The notes beneath the pieces are model-generated. The model had not been told where the DNA came from, did no database searches, and worked only from the letters and a program-made list of their open reading frames with translations. A stretch of 64,000 nucleotides of DNA from Tamlana sp. 2_MG-2023 (GTDB lineage Bacteria; Bacteroidota; Bacteroidia; Flavobacteriales; Flavobacteriaceae). Location: positions 558,001-622,000 of the forward strand of contig NZ_JAUOSF010000001.1 in assembly GCF_030548465.1 (NCBI RefSeq), in the 5' to 3' direction. Shown piece after piece: positions 43,912 to 55,625 of this stretch (position 1 is the first letter of the stretch; every line of letters begins with the position of its first letter). The position numbers and the translations under genes are program-made.

Positions 43912-44568
43912 ATGGTAAAAAATATTGCAAGTTTTGGAATTCTCGCACTTACAATATCAACACTATTGTATTTTTCGTTTCGAACAAACGAAAGTTTTGA
44001 TTCTAGTAAATATTCGACTGAGGGGTTAGATTTAGATTATACCGTTAGTTTGGAGGTTATAGATGAAAGTACAGCACCTGAAAAGTACAATGAGGAAATT
44101 TTCACACCTTATTTAGGGAAATCTTTTGTTGGTTTCAAAGAAGCTTTGGCATTTAAGGAATCCCGAGGAAAATATTCAGTAGTGAATACTTACGGTTATT
44201 TAGGTAAGTATCAATTTGGTAAAGGGACATTAAAATTATTAGGAGTTCATAATCCTGATCAATTTTTAAACAGTCCGAGATTACAGGAAAATGCTTTTAT
44301 TGCGAATACAGCACGTAACAAGTGGATTTTAAGACGTGATATCAAGAACTTTGTTGGAAAACGTGTAAATGGTATCGTGGTTACGGAGTCTGGTATTTTA
44401 GCCGCTGCGCATTTAGCAGGTCCTGGAAGTGTGAAAAAATATTTAAGAAGTTATGGTATTGATAACTTTTCAGATGGCTACGGTACAACTGTTGGTTATT
44501 ACATGAAACGTTTTTCAGGTTACGATACCTCTTTTATTAAACCGGATAAAAAAGCAAAAGCGATCTAA
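43912..44568 (+). CDS. Membrane-anchored lytic-transglycosylase-like protein
   Basis: The protein has 218 residues. A hydrophobic segment at residues 5-22 (IASFGILALTISTLLYFSF) serves as signal or anchor, with a variable linker to about 75. The rest is a small lysozyme-like domain: FKEALAFKESRGKYSVVNTYGYLGKYQFGKGTL, with the Glu-Ser of the ES..G transglycosylase motif and YGYLGKYQFGKGT in place of the usual G-L-M-Q-I/F block, and LAAAHLAGPG..YL. This fits a peptidoglycan lytic enzyme in the periplasm. Substrate and reaction are not tested. It ends eight bases before the convergent methyltransferase-like gene. Confidence 0.75.
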   Translation: MVKNIASFGILALTISTLLYFSFRTNESFDSSKYSTEGLDLDYTVSLEVIDESTAPEKYNEEIFTPYLGKSFVGFKEALAFKESRGKYSVVNTYGYLGKYQFGKGTLKLLGVHNPDQFLNSPRLQENAFIANTARNKWILRRDIKNFVGKRVNGIVVTESGILAAAHLAGPGSVKKYLRSYGIDNFSDGYGTTVGYYMKRFSGYDTSFIKPDKKAKAI

Positions 44569-44575
44569 AAAGCGC

Positions 44576-45292
44576 TTAGTTTTTATGAATTATAAATATG
44601 GTGGGTCTTTTATGAAGGTCTACCTTATTTTTTTTCCACTCATTTGCAGTTTGTGTTTTTATAAATTCTGTAGGTAGTGTAATGTCACAAGCGACACATA
44701 CATGCGTGTTGTTCTCTAGAATGGCAGCTAAATCTTCAATCATTTTGTTGTTACGGTAAGGTGTTTCAATAAATAACTGTGATTGGTTGTGCTCAAAAGA
44801 TAGACGTTCTAAACGTTTAATTTCGTTTTTACGTGCGCCTTTATCGATAGGAAGATAGCCGTTAAAAGCAAAACTTTGTCCGTTCATTCCAGAACTCATC
44901 ATAGCCATTAATATAGAAGATGGTCCAACTAGTGGAATCACCTTGATGTTTTTATCATGAGCTATTTTAACCACATCGGCACCAGGATCGGCAACGCCAG
45001 GACAACCGGCTTCCGAAAGTAAACCAACGTTAATACCTGTAGCACAAGGTTCCAGAAAACTTGGCAAATCTGCTATATCTGTATGTTTATTAAGGAGGAA
45101 GAGTTTTAATGAAGGCTGTGATTTCTCGGGACAAATTCTTTTAATAAAACGTCTTGCGGTTTTTTCATTTTCAACAATAAACGTATCGGTTTGCTCTATA
45201 ATTTTTTTCACCGTTATCGGGAGTACTTCCATAGGGTCGTTTTCACCTAAAGTTGTTGGGATTAAATAGAGTTTACCGCTAGCTATTGTCAT
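44576..45292 (-). CDS. RsmI-like SAM-dependent methyltransferase (tetrapyrrole methylase fold)
   Basis: The protein has 238 residues, shorter than standard RsmI (about 280). Its fold is that of TP-methylases such as RsmI: LYLIPTTLGENDP, ENEKTARRFI, GLLSEAGCPGVADPG, PLVGPSSILMAMMSSG and QLFIETPYRNN. RsmI 2'-O-methylates C1402 of 16S rRNA; the shorter paralogue group, common in Bacteroidota, may have another substrate. The gene is followed upstream in transcription by the low-molecular-weight phosphatase and dnaA (21- and 13-base gaps), so it is the last of three genes in one run. Confidence 0.8.
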   Translation of the reverse strand: MTIASGKLYLIPTTLGENDPMEVLPITVKKIIEQTDTFIVENEKTARRFIKRICPEKSQPSLKLFLLNKHTDIADLPSFLEPCATGINVGLLSEAGCPGVADPGADVVKIAHDKNIKVIPLVGPSSILMAMMSSGMNGQSFAFNGYLPIDKGARKNEIKRLERLSFEHNQSQLFIETPYRNNKMIEDLAAILENNTHVCVACDITLPTEFIKTQTANEWKKNKVDLHKRPTIFIIHKN

Positions 45293-45312
45293 TATTTCAA
45301 GGAGTTATCTGG

Positions 45313-45768
45313 TTAAGAAATTAAATCGTTTGCGATTTTTGTGCAAGCTTCATCTAGCATATTATAAACATTTTGAAAACCATCGTCTCCACCATAATAA
45401 GGATCTGGAACATCAAAGTTTTCATTCGGATATACTTCATTAAGTATAAATTTTACTTTGCTACGATCCGCATCAGTTCTTGCTAAGTCTAATACGTTTT
45501 GGTAGTTCGAAGCATCCATCACATAAATGTAATCAAACCGATCAAAATCTGAAACAACAAATTGTCTGCCTTTAAGATTCGAAATATTTAAACCGTGTTT
45601 TTTTGCCACTGCAATAGAGCGTCTATCGGGAGCTGATCCAATGTGATAACTAGCAGTTCCTGCAGAATCTACATTAAAACCTTCAGAAGGCAATTTAGAT
45701 TTCATGATACCTTCAGCTAGGGGAGAACGGCAAATGTTTCCCAAGCAAACCATCAATATATGAGTCAT
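45313..45768 (-). CDS. Low-molecular-weight protein tyrosine phosphatase family
   Basis: The protein has 151 residues. The signature loop VCLGNICRSPLAEG gives the catalytic C(X)5R (Cys8, Arg14), and the general-acid Asp lies in DVPDPYYGGDDGF. Family enzymes remove phosphate from Tyr in proteins or act on small molecules, including in polysaccharide export control; arsenate reductases share the fold but lack this D-P-Y-Y arrangement. It is encoded between dnaA and the RsmI-like gene with 13- and 21-base gaps. Confidence 0.93.
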   Translation of the reverse strand: MTHILMVCLGNICRSPLAEGIMKSKLPSEGFNVDSAGTASYHIGSAPDRRSIAVAKKHGLNISNLKGRQFVVSDFDRFDYIYVMDASNYQNVLDLARTDADRSKVKFILNEVYPNENFDVPDPYYGGDDGFQNVYNMLDEACTKIANDLIS

Positions 45769-45780
45769 GACGAAAAAGTT

Positions 45781-47208
45781 TTATACAGAAAGTTTTTTAG
45801 TAATGTCTTCAACATATTTTTTAAACTGTTTATCTGTTGAAGATAGATTGTCAACCGTTTTACAAGCGTGTAAAACCGTAGCGTGATCTCTTTTTCCTAT
45901 TTGTGATCCAATACTGGCTAGAGAAGCTTTGGTGTATTTCTTAGCGAAAAACATGGCTAATTGTCTAGCTTGAACGATATGACGTTTTCTAGTTTTAGAT
46001 TGTAAAGTGTCTATATCCATTTGGAAATAATCTGACACCACTTTTTGGATATAATCTATAGAAACTTCGCGTTTGGTATTTTTCACAAACTTCTCTACAA
46101 TAACACGAGCTAAATCTATAGTGATTTCTTTCTTGTTGAAAGAGGATTGGGCAATTAATGAAATAATAGCACCTTCTAACTCACGAACATTAGATTTGAT
46201 GTTTTTAGCAACGTAATCAATGATATCTTCAGGCATTTCAACACCGTCACGATAAAGTTTGTTTTTTAGGATAGAAACACGAGTTTCAAAGTCTGGATTT
46301 TGTAATTCGGCTGATAATCCCCATTTGAAACGCGACAATAAACGTTGTTCAATGTCTTGCATATCAACAGGTGCTTTATCACTTGTTAAAATAACCTGTT
46401 TACCGTTTTGATGTAAATGGTTAAATATATGGAAGAACACATCTTGAGTTCCTGTTTTTCCTGAAAGGAATTGCACGTCGTCAATAATTAAAACATCAAT
46501 GATTTGATAAAAGTGAATAAAATCATTTCTGTTGTTCTTCTTTACAGCGTCTATATATTGTTGTGTGAATTTTTCAGCTGAAATATATAAAACGGTTTTT
46601 TCTGGGTATTTATCTTTAATATCTACACCAATAGCATGTGCTAAGTGTGTTTTTCCTAAACCAACACCTCCAAAAATTAATAGGGGATTGAAAGAGGTTC
46701 CTCCTGGTTTAGCAGCGACAGCTAACCCTGCACTACGAGCCAGTCGATTAGAATCTCCTTCTAGGAAGTTTTCGAAACTGTAATTCGGGTTAAGTTGTGA
46801 TTCAATCTTAACATTTCTAATACCTGGAATCACAAATGGATTGCGTAATTCTGGACTTTTATTGTTAAGTGGAATATCAACATTTTGCGATTTTACAGCA
46901 GAACGGTTTGAACTCGGAATTTTTTCTGTAAAAGGTTGCTTATTGCCATAGGTGTTTTCCATTCTAATAATGTAAACCAATTTGGCTGTTTCTCCTAACT
47001 CCTTTGTGAGTGAAACTTTAAGGATTTTTACATAATGTTCTTCAAGCCATTCGTAGAAAAATTTACTTGGTACTTGAATACTTAATGCAGTGCCTGTTAA
47101 CTTAACTGCGACAATAGGTTCAAACCATGTTTTGTATGCTTGCGGTTGGATGTTATCCTTTATAAATTCAAGACAGTTATTCCATACCGATTGCGCAGTT
47201 ACACTCAT
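45781..47208 (-). CDS. dnaA: Chromosomal replication initiator protein DnaA
   Basis: The protein has 475 residues. Domain I is at the start (SVWNNCLEFIKDNIQPQAYKTWFEP), domain III is an AAA+ ATPase with Walker A GGVGLGKTHLAH, Walker B IDVLIIDDVQF, and sensor regions (SRFKWGLSAEL), and domain IV is the DNA-binding part with IGKRDHATVLHACK. It melts the origin. I see no cluster of DnaA boxes in the adjacent 184-base spacer, so oriC is probably elsewhere. The gene heads a dnaA-phosphatase-methyltransferase run. Confidence 0.98.
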   Translation of the reverse strand: MSVTAQSVWNNCLEFIKDNIQPQAYKTWFEPIVAVKLTGTALSIQVPSKFFYEWLEEHYVKILKVSLTKELGETAKLVYIIRMENTYGNKQPFTEKIPSSNRSAVKSQNVDIPLNNKSPELRNPFVIPGIRNVKIESQLNPNYSFENFLEGDSNRLARSAGLAVAAKPGGTSFNPLLIFGGVGLGKTHLAHAIGVDIKDKYPEKTVLYISAEKFTQQYIDAVKKNNRNDFIHFYQIIDVLIIDDVQFLSGKTGTQDVFFHIFNHLHQNGKQVILTSDKAPVDMQDIEQRLLSRFKWGLSAELQNPDFETRVSILKNKLYRDGVEMPEDIIDYVAKNIKSNVRELEGAIISLIAQSSFNKKEITIDLARVIVEKFVKNTKREVSIDYIQKVVSDYFQMDIDTLQSKTRKRHIVQARQLAMFFAKKYTKASLASIGSQIGKRDHATVLHACKTVDNLSSTDKQFKKYVEDITKKLSV

Positions 47209-47392
47209 TGTTGTTAATTATAGGTTTTATTGTTAGTTAGAAATAAGCGAAGAACGAACTCTTCGTGCCCTCTTTAATAGTGCAGCAAATATGTGAACAA
47301 AAATCTTAAAAAAAAAATGAAATGCTATTGAATATTTAGATTTTTTTCCTCATGTTTAACCTCTAGCCGAAGCTACAAAAAAATATCCAATT

Positions 47393-47803
47393 ATGTTTAT
47401 GAAATTCGATGAAATACAAATAAGAGTACGATATGGTGAGACCGACCAAATGGGGGTGGTTTATCACGGAAATTACGCGTTATACCTTGAAATGGGGCGT
47501 ATTGAGTGGCTTCGTAAGATTGGAGTGTCTTATAAAAAAATGGAGGAGGAAGGGGTGATGCTTCCTGTAGTTTCGATGTCTCTAAACTATAAAAAATCAG
47601 CGGGTTATGATGATGTAATTAATGTTAAAACTCAACTAAAAAAAACACCTTCTGTTAAGATTGAATTTGACTATGAAATTACCAATGAAAAAGGTGAAAT
47701 TTTAACTACAGCAAGTACGATTTTAGTTTTTATCGATAAGAAAACGAATAAACCGACGAGACCCCCAAAATATATTTTAGACGCTATTGATGCTATGTCT
47801 TAA
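47393..47803 (+). CDS. Acyl-CoA thioesterase (YbgC-like, 4-hydroxybenzoyl-CoA thioesterase family)
   Basis: The protein has 136 residues, hot-dog fold size. The motif RYGETDQMGVVYHGNYALYLEMGRIEWLRKIG carries the conserved catalytic Asp and the DxxGVVYHGNY loop. A start at 47399 is equally possible (one ATG two codons on). It hydrolyses acyl-CoA thioesters in the cytosol and, in E. coli, YbgC belongs to the Tol-Pal region, but no tol genes are here. Its last four bases overlap the stop of the convergent YigZ gene. Confidence 0.92.
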   Translation: MFMKFDEIQIRVRYGETDQMGVVYHGNYALYLEMGRIEWLRKIGVSYKKMEEEGVMLPVVSMSLNYKKSAGYDDVINVKTQLKKTPSVKIEFDYEITNEKGEILTTASTILVFIDKKTNKPTRPPKYILDAIDAMS

Positions 47804-48408
47804 ATTTCTTTGATTTCTATTTCGTAGAGATTGTTGAAAATATCAAAAATAGCATCGGCTTCCTTTTTTCTTATCGAGATGGTTATTTGGCAATCCAGTT
47901 CTAATTTCTGATTGATAATATTTAATTTTTTCTCCTTGATAATACGCATCACCGTATTCATGTTTTTGTAATCGAAAGTGATGCGGTAATCTATATTAAT
48001 GGTTTTTTTAATGATTTTCGAAGCTTCAAGGGTGAGTTGCGCAGAAGTTCTGTACGCGCTTATTAATCCGCCAACCCCCAATTTCACACCTCCAAAATAA
48101 CGAACTACAACAATAAGAATGTTGGTAACATCAAAAGATTGTATTTGTCCGTAAATGGGCATTCCTGCAGAATTACTCGGTTCGCCATCATCATTGGCAC
48201 GATAAGAAATGGTTTCTGTGCCCATTTGGTAAGCGTAACACCAATGTCTTGCCGAATGGTGCTCTTTTTTAACCTCAGTTAAACAGTCTTTTACATCGTC
48301 TTCAGTTTTTACAGGGAAAGCGTATCCGAAAAACTTACTGTTTTTTTCCTTGAATAATGTGGGTTCAGGGGACTTGGTAATGGTTTTGTATGTGTCTTTT
48401 TCTATCAA
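47800..48408 (-). CDS. YigZ / IMPACT family protein
   Basis: The protein has 202 residues. The UPF0029 (IMPACT) N-terminal domain is shown by EKNSKFFGYAFPV, DCLTEVKKEHHSARHWCYAYQ, DDGEPSNSAGMPIYGQ and VVRYFGGVKLGVGGLI, followed by a C-terminal ferredoxin-like domain. Eukaryotic IMPACT modulates translation; the bacterial role is not settled. The start is TTG (TTG ATA GAA), as no better codon lies in register. Confidence 0.92.
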   Translation of the reverse strand: MIEKDTYKTITKSPEPTLFKEKNSKFFGYAFPVKTEDDVKDCLTEVKKEHHSARHWCYAYQMGTETISYRANDDGEPSNSAGMPIYGQIQSFDVTNILIVVVRYFGGVKLGVGGLISAYRTSAQLTLEASKIIKKTINIDYRITFDYKNMNTVMRIIKEKKLNIINQKLELDCQITISIRKKEADAIFDIFNNLYEIEIKEI

Positions 48409-48417
48409 AAAATAGCT

Positions 48418-49029
48418 TTAAAATAGGTTGCTTTTTGTTTCAAAAAGTGTGCAAACGTCTTCGGTTTCTGGGTTTATATGCCAGGTTTTAAAATTTAATG
48501 CATCCGCACTTATAATATTATCCTTATTGTCGTCTATAAAAAGACATTCTTCAGCTTTAAGATTATTTTCTTCTAAAACATATTCGAATATGTCATAATT
48601 TGGTTTGGCTAAATTGATTTCATGTGAAAGATAAAATTTATCAAAACAGTTTTTAAATTCATCAAAAAAGTTAACCTGTTCCTTGATATGGTCAATGTGA
48701 AGTTCGTTAGTATTACTCAATAGGATGAGTTTGTATTTACCGGAAGCTTTGAGCGTTTTTATAAACTCTAAACGCTTTGGCGGAAAATGTTTCAGCATGT
48801 AATTCCATACATCCTTAAGTTCTTCTCTTGAAAGTTTCGGAAAATTTTCAGCATAAAAATCTAAAAATTCATCTGTGGAAATAAGTCCTTGTTCATAGAA
48901 ACTATTGAATGCTTGAATTTCTTCTGAAAAGGAATCGATTTCAAGAGTTTCAAAGGCGTGTTTTTGTGCTCCTGGAATATCTAAATTGATAAATACGTTG
49001 CCAAAATCGAATATAATGGTTTTAATCAT
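48418..49029 (-). CDS. HAD-superfamily phosphatase (HAD-IA subclass)
   Basis: The protein has 203 residues. Motif I IFDFGNVFINLD lacks the usual second Asp of DxD (D at position F-D-F-G-N; the second acid is replaced by the N-V pair), a form common in the YihX-like subgroup. Motif II is LLSNTNELH, motif III Lys in LAKPNYDIFE, and motif IV ECLFIDDNKDN. YihX-like proteins act on sugar phosphates such as glucose-1-phosphate. It overlaps the ribD 3' end by eight bases, so they are co-transcribed. A riboflavin-phosphate role is possible but not shown. Confidence 0.85.
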   Translation of the reverse strand: MIKTIIFDFGNVFINLDIPGAQKHAFETLEIDSFSEEIQAFNSFYEQGLISTDEFLDFYAENFPKLSREELKDVWNYMLKHFPPKRLEFIKTLKASGKYKLILLSNTNELHIDHIKEQVNFFDEFKNCFDKFYLSHEINLAKPNYDIFEYVLEENNLKAEECLFIDDNKDNIISADALNFKTWHINPETEDVCTLFETKSNLF

Positions 49030-50026
49030 TGGTGTAAATTTTAAGTGTGTCGGTCATTATTTTTTCTGCGGAAGTTAATGATCCCGTAAATTTTGGTGCC
49101 TTAGTGCCGTTTCTGAAACTGATGGCTCCTTTGAAAACTCTAGCTTCATCCCAGAGGTTTTCATCAATAAAGGTTTGTAATGTTTTTGCGCCGCCTTCAA
49201 TAATCACAGAGTTTATTTGGTTTTCAAAAAGCAAATCACAAATTTGTTTTGCTAAAGGTTTAGAGAAGTCAACGGTTTTGTTGGTAATGGTGATGGTTTC
49301 GGCTTGATTATTAAAAACAGAAAGCGTTTTTGGTAATTTTTCTTGGCGATCTATAACAATTCGCGTTGGATTATTACCTGTCCAATCTCTCACCGTTAAA
49401 CTCGGGTTGTCATCTAACGCGGTGTTGGTTCCGATTAAAATAGCTTGTTCTTCGGTGCGCCATTGGTGTACTAATTGCCTAGAGTATGGGGATGTTATCC
49501 AAACGGGTTTTTGTTCGTCCTTTTGTTCGGGTGATAAATAACCGTTTTCAGTTTCAGCCCATTTTAAAATGATATACGGACGTTTTTTATTATGAAAAGT
49601 AAAAAAACGTTTGTGGTGTTTTTTGCAAGCATCTTCTAGAATTCCAACAATTACTTGACACCCCGAAGCTTTTAATTTAGCAATGCCCTTGCCTGCAACT
49701 TGTTCGTTATCGTCAATACAGCCAATAACCACATTCGGGATTTTGTTTTTAATAATTAAATCGCTGCAAGGTGGTGTTTTTCCATAATGTGAACAGGGTT
49801 CTAAAGTCACATAAATAGTAGACTCTTTTAAAAGTGCTTTGTTAGCTACTGAATTTATGGCGTTTACTTCAGCGTGATTTCCGCCGTACGTGCTTGTGAA
49901 TCCTTCACCAATAATTTTGTTATTGTGTACAATTACTGCGCCTACCATAGGATTGGGTCTAGTACTTCCTAAGCCGTTTTTAGCAATTTCAATGCAGCGT
50001 TTTATGTAGATCTCGTGCGTATTCAA
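49022..50026 (-). CDS. ribD: Bifunctional riboflavin biosynthesis deaminase/reductase
   Basis: The protein has 334 residues. The N-terminal deaminase domain shows GGNHAEVNAI and the zinc-binding EPCSHYGKTPPC, and the C-terminal reductase domain shows TENGYLSPEQ-like NADPH sites, WRTEEQAILIGTNTALDDNPSLTVRDW and IIEGGAKTLQTFI. The start codon is TTG (TTG AAT ACG). It carries out the second and third steps after GTP cyclohydrolase II. No FMN riboswitch is seen upstream, where the LEA14-like gene ends only two bases away, so the genes are probably co-transcribed. Confidence 0.95.
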   Translation of the reverse strand: MNTHEIYIKRCIEIAKNGLGSTRPNPMVGAVIVHNNKIIGEGFTSTYGGNHAEVNAINSVANKALLKESTIYVTLEPCSHYGKTPPCSDLIIKNKIPNVVIGCIDDNEQVAGKGIAKLKASGCQVIVGILEDACKKHHKRFFTFHNKKRPYIILKWAETENGYLSPEQKDEQKPVWITSPYSRQLVHQWRTEEQAILIGTNTALDDNPSLTVRDWTGNNPTRIVIDRQEKLPKTLSVFNNQAETITITNKTVDFSKPLAKQICDLLFENQINSVIIEGGAKTLQTFIDENLWDEARVFKGAISFRNGTKAPKFTGSLTSAEKIMTDTLKIYTND

Positions 50027-50028
50027 TG

Positions 50029-50484
50029 CTATAATTTAATTTTGATGTTTTCAGTTTTATCAATATTATATGTTTTTGAAAATCCAAAAACTTTATATTT
50101 TATATCGCCTTTATATTGCACTTTTATGCTTTTGTTTAGAAAACTCCCTAATAAACTGGTTAAGTTTCTATCGCTAAGCAAACTGTCTACAGGGATTGTA
50201 GAAGTTAAAGGAATCGCAAATTCTTTTTTAGCAGGCACTTTAAAGGTTGCAGCATTAACTGTAGCCACATTATTATCGTTAACATAGATATCTAAGCCTT
50301 TGGTAATAAGTTTTCCGCCAATATCATTGGGGTTTTTAAATAGCGCATCAGCGTTTAAAGTGATGTATTGTGATGTGCGTTCTGAAATTTTGATGTTTTC
50401 AACCCCAAGAAATTCTGGTTGCTCTCTAACAGCGCAGCTGAGTAAGGTTAGAAATATTGTTGATAAGATTATAAGCTTTTTCAT
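50029..50484 (-). CDS. LEA14-like (WHy domain) lipoprotein
   Basis: The protein has 151 residues. Residues 1-17 form a lipoprotein signal ending at the lipobox LLSCA (Cys17). The mature part has the WHy/LEA type 2 pattern (VENIKISERTSQYITLNADALFKNPNDIGGKL, then a strand-rich repeat with KEFAIPLTSTIPVDSLL). Such proteins are stress-related in plants, and bacterial forms are uncharacterised membrane-surface proteins. It ends two bases before ribD begins, giving an odd gene pair. Confidence 0.8.
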   Translation of the reverse strand: MKKLIILSTIFLTLLSCAVREQPEFLGVENIKISERTSQYITLNADALFKNPNDIGGKLITKGLDIYVNDNNVATVNAATFKVPAKKEFAIPLTSTIPVDSLLSDRNLTSLLGSFLNKSIKVQYKGDIKYKVFGFSKTYNIDKTENIKIKL

Positions 50485-50537
50485 TTCAATTTTTTGCGAT
50501 TTGGCGTATCTTCACTAATTCAAAATCCCGTATTAAA

Positions 50538-51025
50538 GTGAGTAAAGATACTATAGTTATTCGAGAAATTGAAGCTCAGGATAACGCTCAAATTGAGCAA
50601 GTTATTCGTTCTTGTTTTTATGAGTTTGAAATTCCTTTAGAAGGAACAGTTTATACAGATCCTGAAACACAAAATATGTTTGAGGCTTATCAGCATGAAA
50701 AGGAGGTTTATTTTGTCGTAGAACTTGATGGAAAAGTATTAGGTGGCTGTGGAATAAAACCATTAAAAAATCACGAAACCGAAATATGCGAAATTCAGAA
50801 AATGTATTTTTCACCAAAAGTTAGAGGGAAAGGTTTAGGGCGTATATTAATACAAAACTGTATTAGGAAAGCCCGAGATTTCGGTTATAAAAAATGTTAT
50901 TTAGAATCGGCACCGCAATTAAAAGCTGCCATTCGTATTTACGAAGATAACGGGTTTAAGCATTTAGATTCAGCTTTAGGAAACACTGGACACCATGCTT
51001 GTGGTATCTGGATGATAAAAGAATT

Positions 51026-51035
<10 letters not shown>
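50538..51035 (+). CDS. GNAT family N-acetyltransferase
   Basis: The protein has 165 residues. The start is GTG (GTG AGT AAA). The acetyl-CoA loop reads YFSPKVRGKGLGRILIQNCIRKA (the R-G-K-G-L-G form of Q/RxxGxG), and LESAPQLKAAIRIYEDNGFKHLD follows near the end. The protein is cytosolic and the substrate is unknown. The prmC start lies inside its 3' end (10-base overlap), so both should be co-translated, followed by ligA. Confidence 0.88.
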
Positions 51036-53874
<2,839 letters not shown>

Positions 53875-53915
53875 AATATTATCAGTTAATTAGTTGTTTT
53901 TACGGGTTTTCCATA

Positions 53916-54680
53916 TTGAATAAGTTATATTTGTTTTTAACAATATTACTATTCTGTATGTGGAAGACAAGGTTGTTAGCGGTTCTAATTTGTATTGTCT
54001 ACTTTTTGTTTGTGTATTTTCAAATTGAAGGGGAGGATAATATGTTAATGACTCTTACTGAAGTGCTTCTTGTACCTTTGGTTGCTTTAGGTTATTTTGC
54101 TTTTGAGAAAAAAAAGACCTTTTACTTTACAGGTTTTATATTGTTATTCGCATTATCAGATTTACTCGATTTATTTGTCGGTTATTTTAATTATGAATTG
54201 TATTATTTATTGGGTAATATCATGTATATTATTGCCTATACTTTTCTGTTATTAGAAATTTTTAAATCAACTGACTTTAGCTATCTATTAAAACGTTTTA
54301 AGGTTCATCTTATCGTTTTGTTAGTGCTGAATATATATCTTGTTTATGTGCTTCAATCGATTGTGCATCCATTTATTGGTTTTACATATAAATATTATAT
54401 AGAAATATTATATAATGTGATCATGGTAACGCTATTGTCTATTGGATTGTTAAATTATATTCATAAAGAAAATAATAAGGCTATGTACTTATTTCTTGGA
54501 TCGGTATTAATTGTGTTTTCAGAAGTGATTTGGTTAGCTAATACATATGTTGTAGAAAAAGATTTTCTTGGTATAATCTCGAAATCATTTGCTTTAGCTG
54601 CCTTTTTCTGTTTTTACATGCAAGTACAATATTTAAATGAAGAGGGGAAAGAAACGCGAGTGAAATTAGATAATAACTAA
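53916..54680 (+). CDS. Polytopic membrane protein of unknown function
   Basis: The protein has 254 residues with seven to eight hydrophobic segments and many aromatic residues. The start is TTG (TTG AAT AAG TTA), as no in-frame ATG stands near it. No family is recognised; the pattern of Tyr/Phe-rich helices without charged motifs resembles small uncharacterised flavobacterial integral membrane proteins such as the YhhN-like group, which is no more than a guess. It is 41 bases downstream of ligA and could be read through from it. Its 3' end lies 24 bases from the convergent 5'-nucleotidase gene. Confidence 0.65.
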   Translation: MNKLYLFLTILLFCMWKTRLLAVLICIVYFLFVYFQIEGEDNMLMTLTEVLLVPLVALGYFAFEKKKTFYFTGFILLFALSDLLDLFVGYFNYELYYLLGNIMYIIAYTFLLLEIFKSTDFSYLLKRFKVHLIVLLVLNIYLVYVLQSIVHPFIGFTYKYYIEILYNVIMVTLLSIGLLNYIHKENNKAMYLFLGSVLIVFSEVIWLANTYVVEKDFLGIISKSFALAAFFCFYMQVQYLNEEGKETRVKLDNN

Positions 54681-54704
54681 ATATCAATCTATTTAGACGT
54701 TCAA

Positions 54705-55622
54705 TTATACTGTAATTGAAACGCCATTTGCCGACTTGTTTTTGTTAGTGTCAAAATAAAAATCAATGCGTCCAACATTAATACCATAGCATCCCACTTG
54801 ATTTACAAGCGTGTTTTTGTCTGCTTTATTTTTAACTATTGTAGGCTTAGATAAAAAGGTGTGGGTATGTCCTCCAATAATTAAATCTATGTTTTCTGTA
54901 GCTTTCGCTAATTTTATATCTGAAACTTTACTGCTGTGATCCCCGTAATCGTATCCTAAATGTGATAAACATATAATAAGATCACAACCCTTTTCTTCTT
55001 TTAATAGTCTGGTCATGTCTTGTGAAACTTCGATAGGGTCCAAGTATTTTGTTTCCTTAAAATTAGCAGGTGTTACTAAACCGTTTAATTCTATGCCTAA
55101 GCCAAATACACCTATGGAAATACCATCTTTTTTGAAAATTTTATAGGGTTTGGTATGCGTGTCCATTATGGTGTTCGAAAAATCGTAATTTGAGGAAATA
55201 AAGTCAAATTCGGCATGAGGTAATTGAGCATAAAGCCCTTCGATGCCATTATCATAATCGTGATTTCCAATGGTGGCAGCGTCGTATTTTAACTTACTCA
55301 TCAGTTTAAATTCCAATTCACCACCATAATAATTAAAGTATGGTGTACCTTGAAAAATATCACCAGCATCTAAGAGTAAGGTATTCGGGTTTTCTTTTCT
55401 AATCGACTCAATTAATGTCGCACGTCTAGCTACACCACCTTGGTTTGGATTTCTCGGGTCGTCCGGTGAAAAAGCGTCAATGTGGCTGTGTACATCGTTA
55501 GTATGTAAAATGGTGATTTTTTTAGAGTTGTTTATTGTAGAAAACGATTGTAAACCCAAACCGCCTAATGAAATTAAAGCGGTTCCTACTGATGCTTGTT
55601 GTATAAAATCTCTGCGTTTCAT
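54705..55622 (-). CDS. 5'-nucleotidase family, metallophosphatase-domain protein
   Basis: The protein has 305 residues. It opens with a short twin-arginine-like signal (KRRDFIQQASVGTALISLGG). The metallophosphoesterase ligands are clear: LHTNDVHSH, DAGDIFQGTPYF, GNHDYD and GGHTHTF. Full-length UshA/CpdB-type 5'-nucleotidases have this domain followed by a C-terminal substrate-binding domain; here that domain is missing and is encoded by the adjoining gene at 55626-56384, which precedes this gene on the transcript. The two proteins probably work together in the periplasm on nucleotides. The gap is only three bases. Confidence 0.88.
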   Translation of the reverse strand: MKRRDFIQQASVGTALISLGGLGLQSFSTINNSKKITILHTNDVHSHIDAFSPDDPRNPNQGGVARRATLIESIRKENPNTLLLDAGDIFQGTPYFNYYGGELEFKLMSKLKYDAATIGNHDYDNGIEGLYAQLPHAEFDFISSNYDFSNTIMDTHTKPYKIFKKDGISIGVFGLGIELNGLVTPANFKETKYLDPIEVSQDMTRLLKEEKGCDLIICLSHLGYDYGDHSSKVSDIKLAKATENIDLIIGGHTHTFLSKPTIVKNKADKNTLVNQVGCYGINVGRIDFYFDTNKNKSANGVSITV

Positions 55623-55625
55623 GGT

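Noticed and set aside
47209-47392. Possible replication origin next to dnaA
   Set aside because: No cluster of DnaA boxes was seen; only one small hairpin (about 47249-47266) is present.
49022-50484. FMN riboswitch before ribD
   Set aside because: ribD is preceded by a coding gene two bases away, and no conserved riboswitch sequence was seen before the LEA14-like gene.
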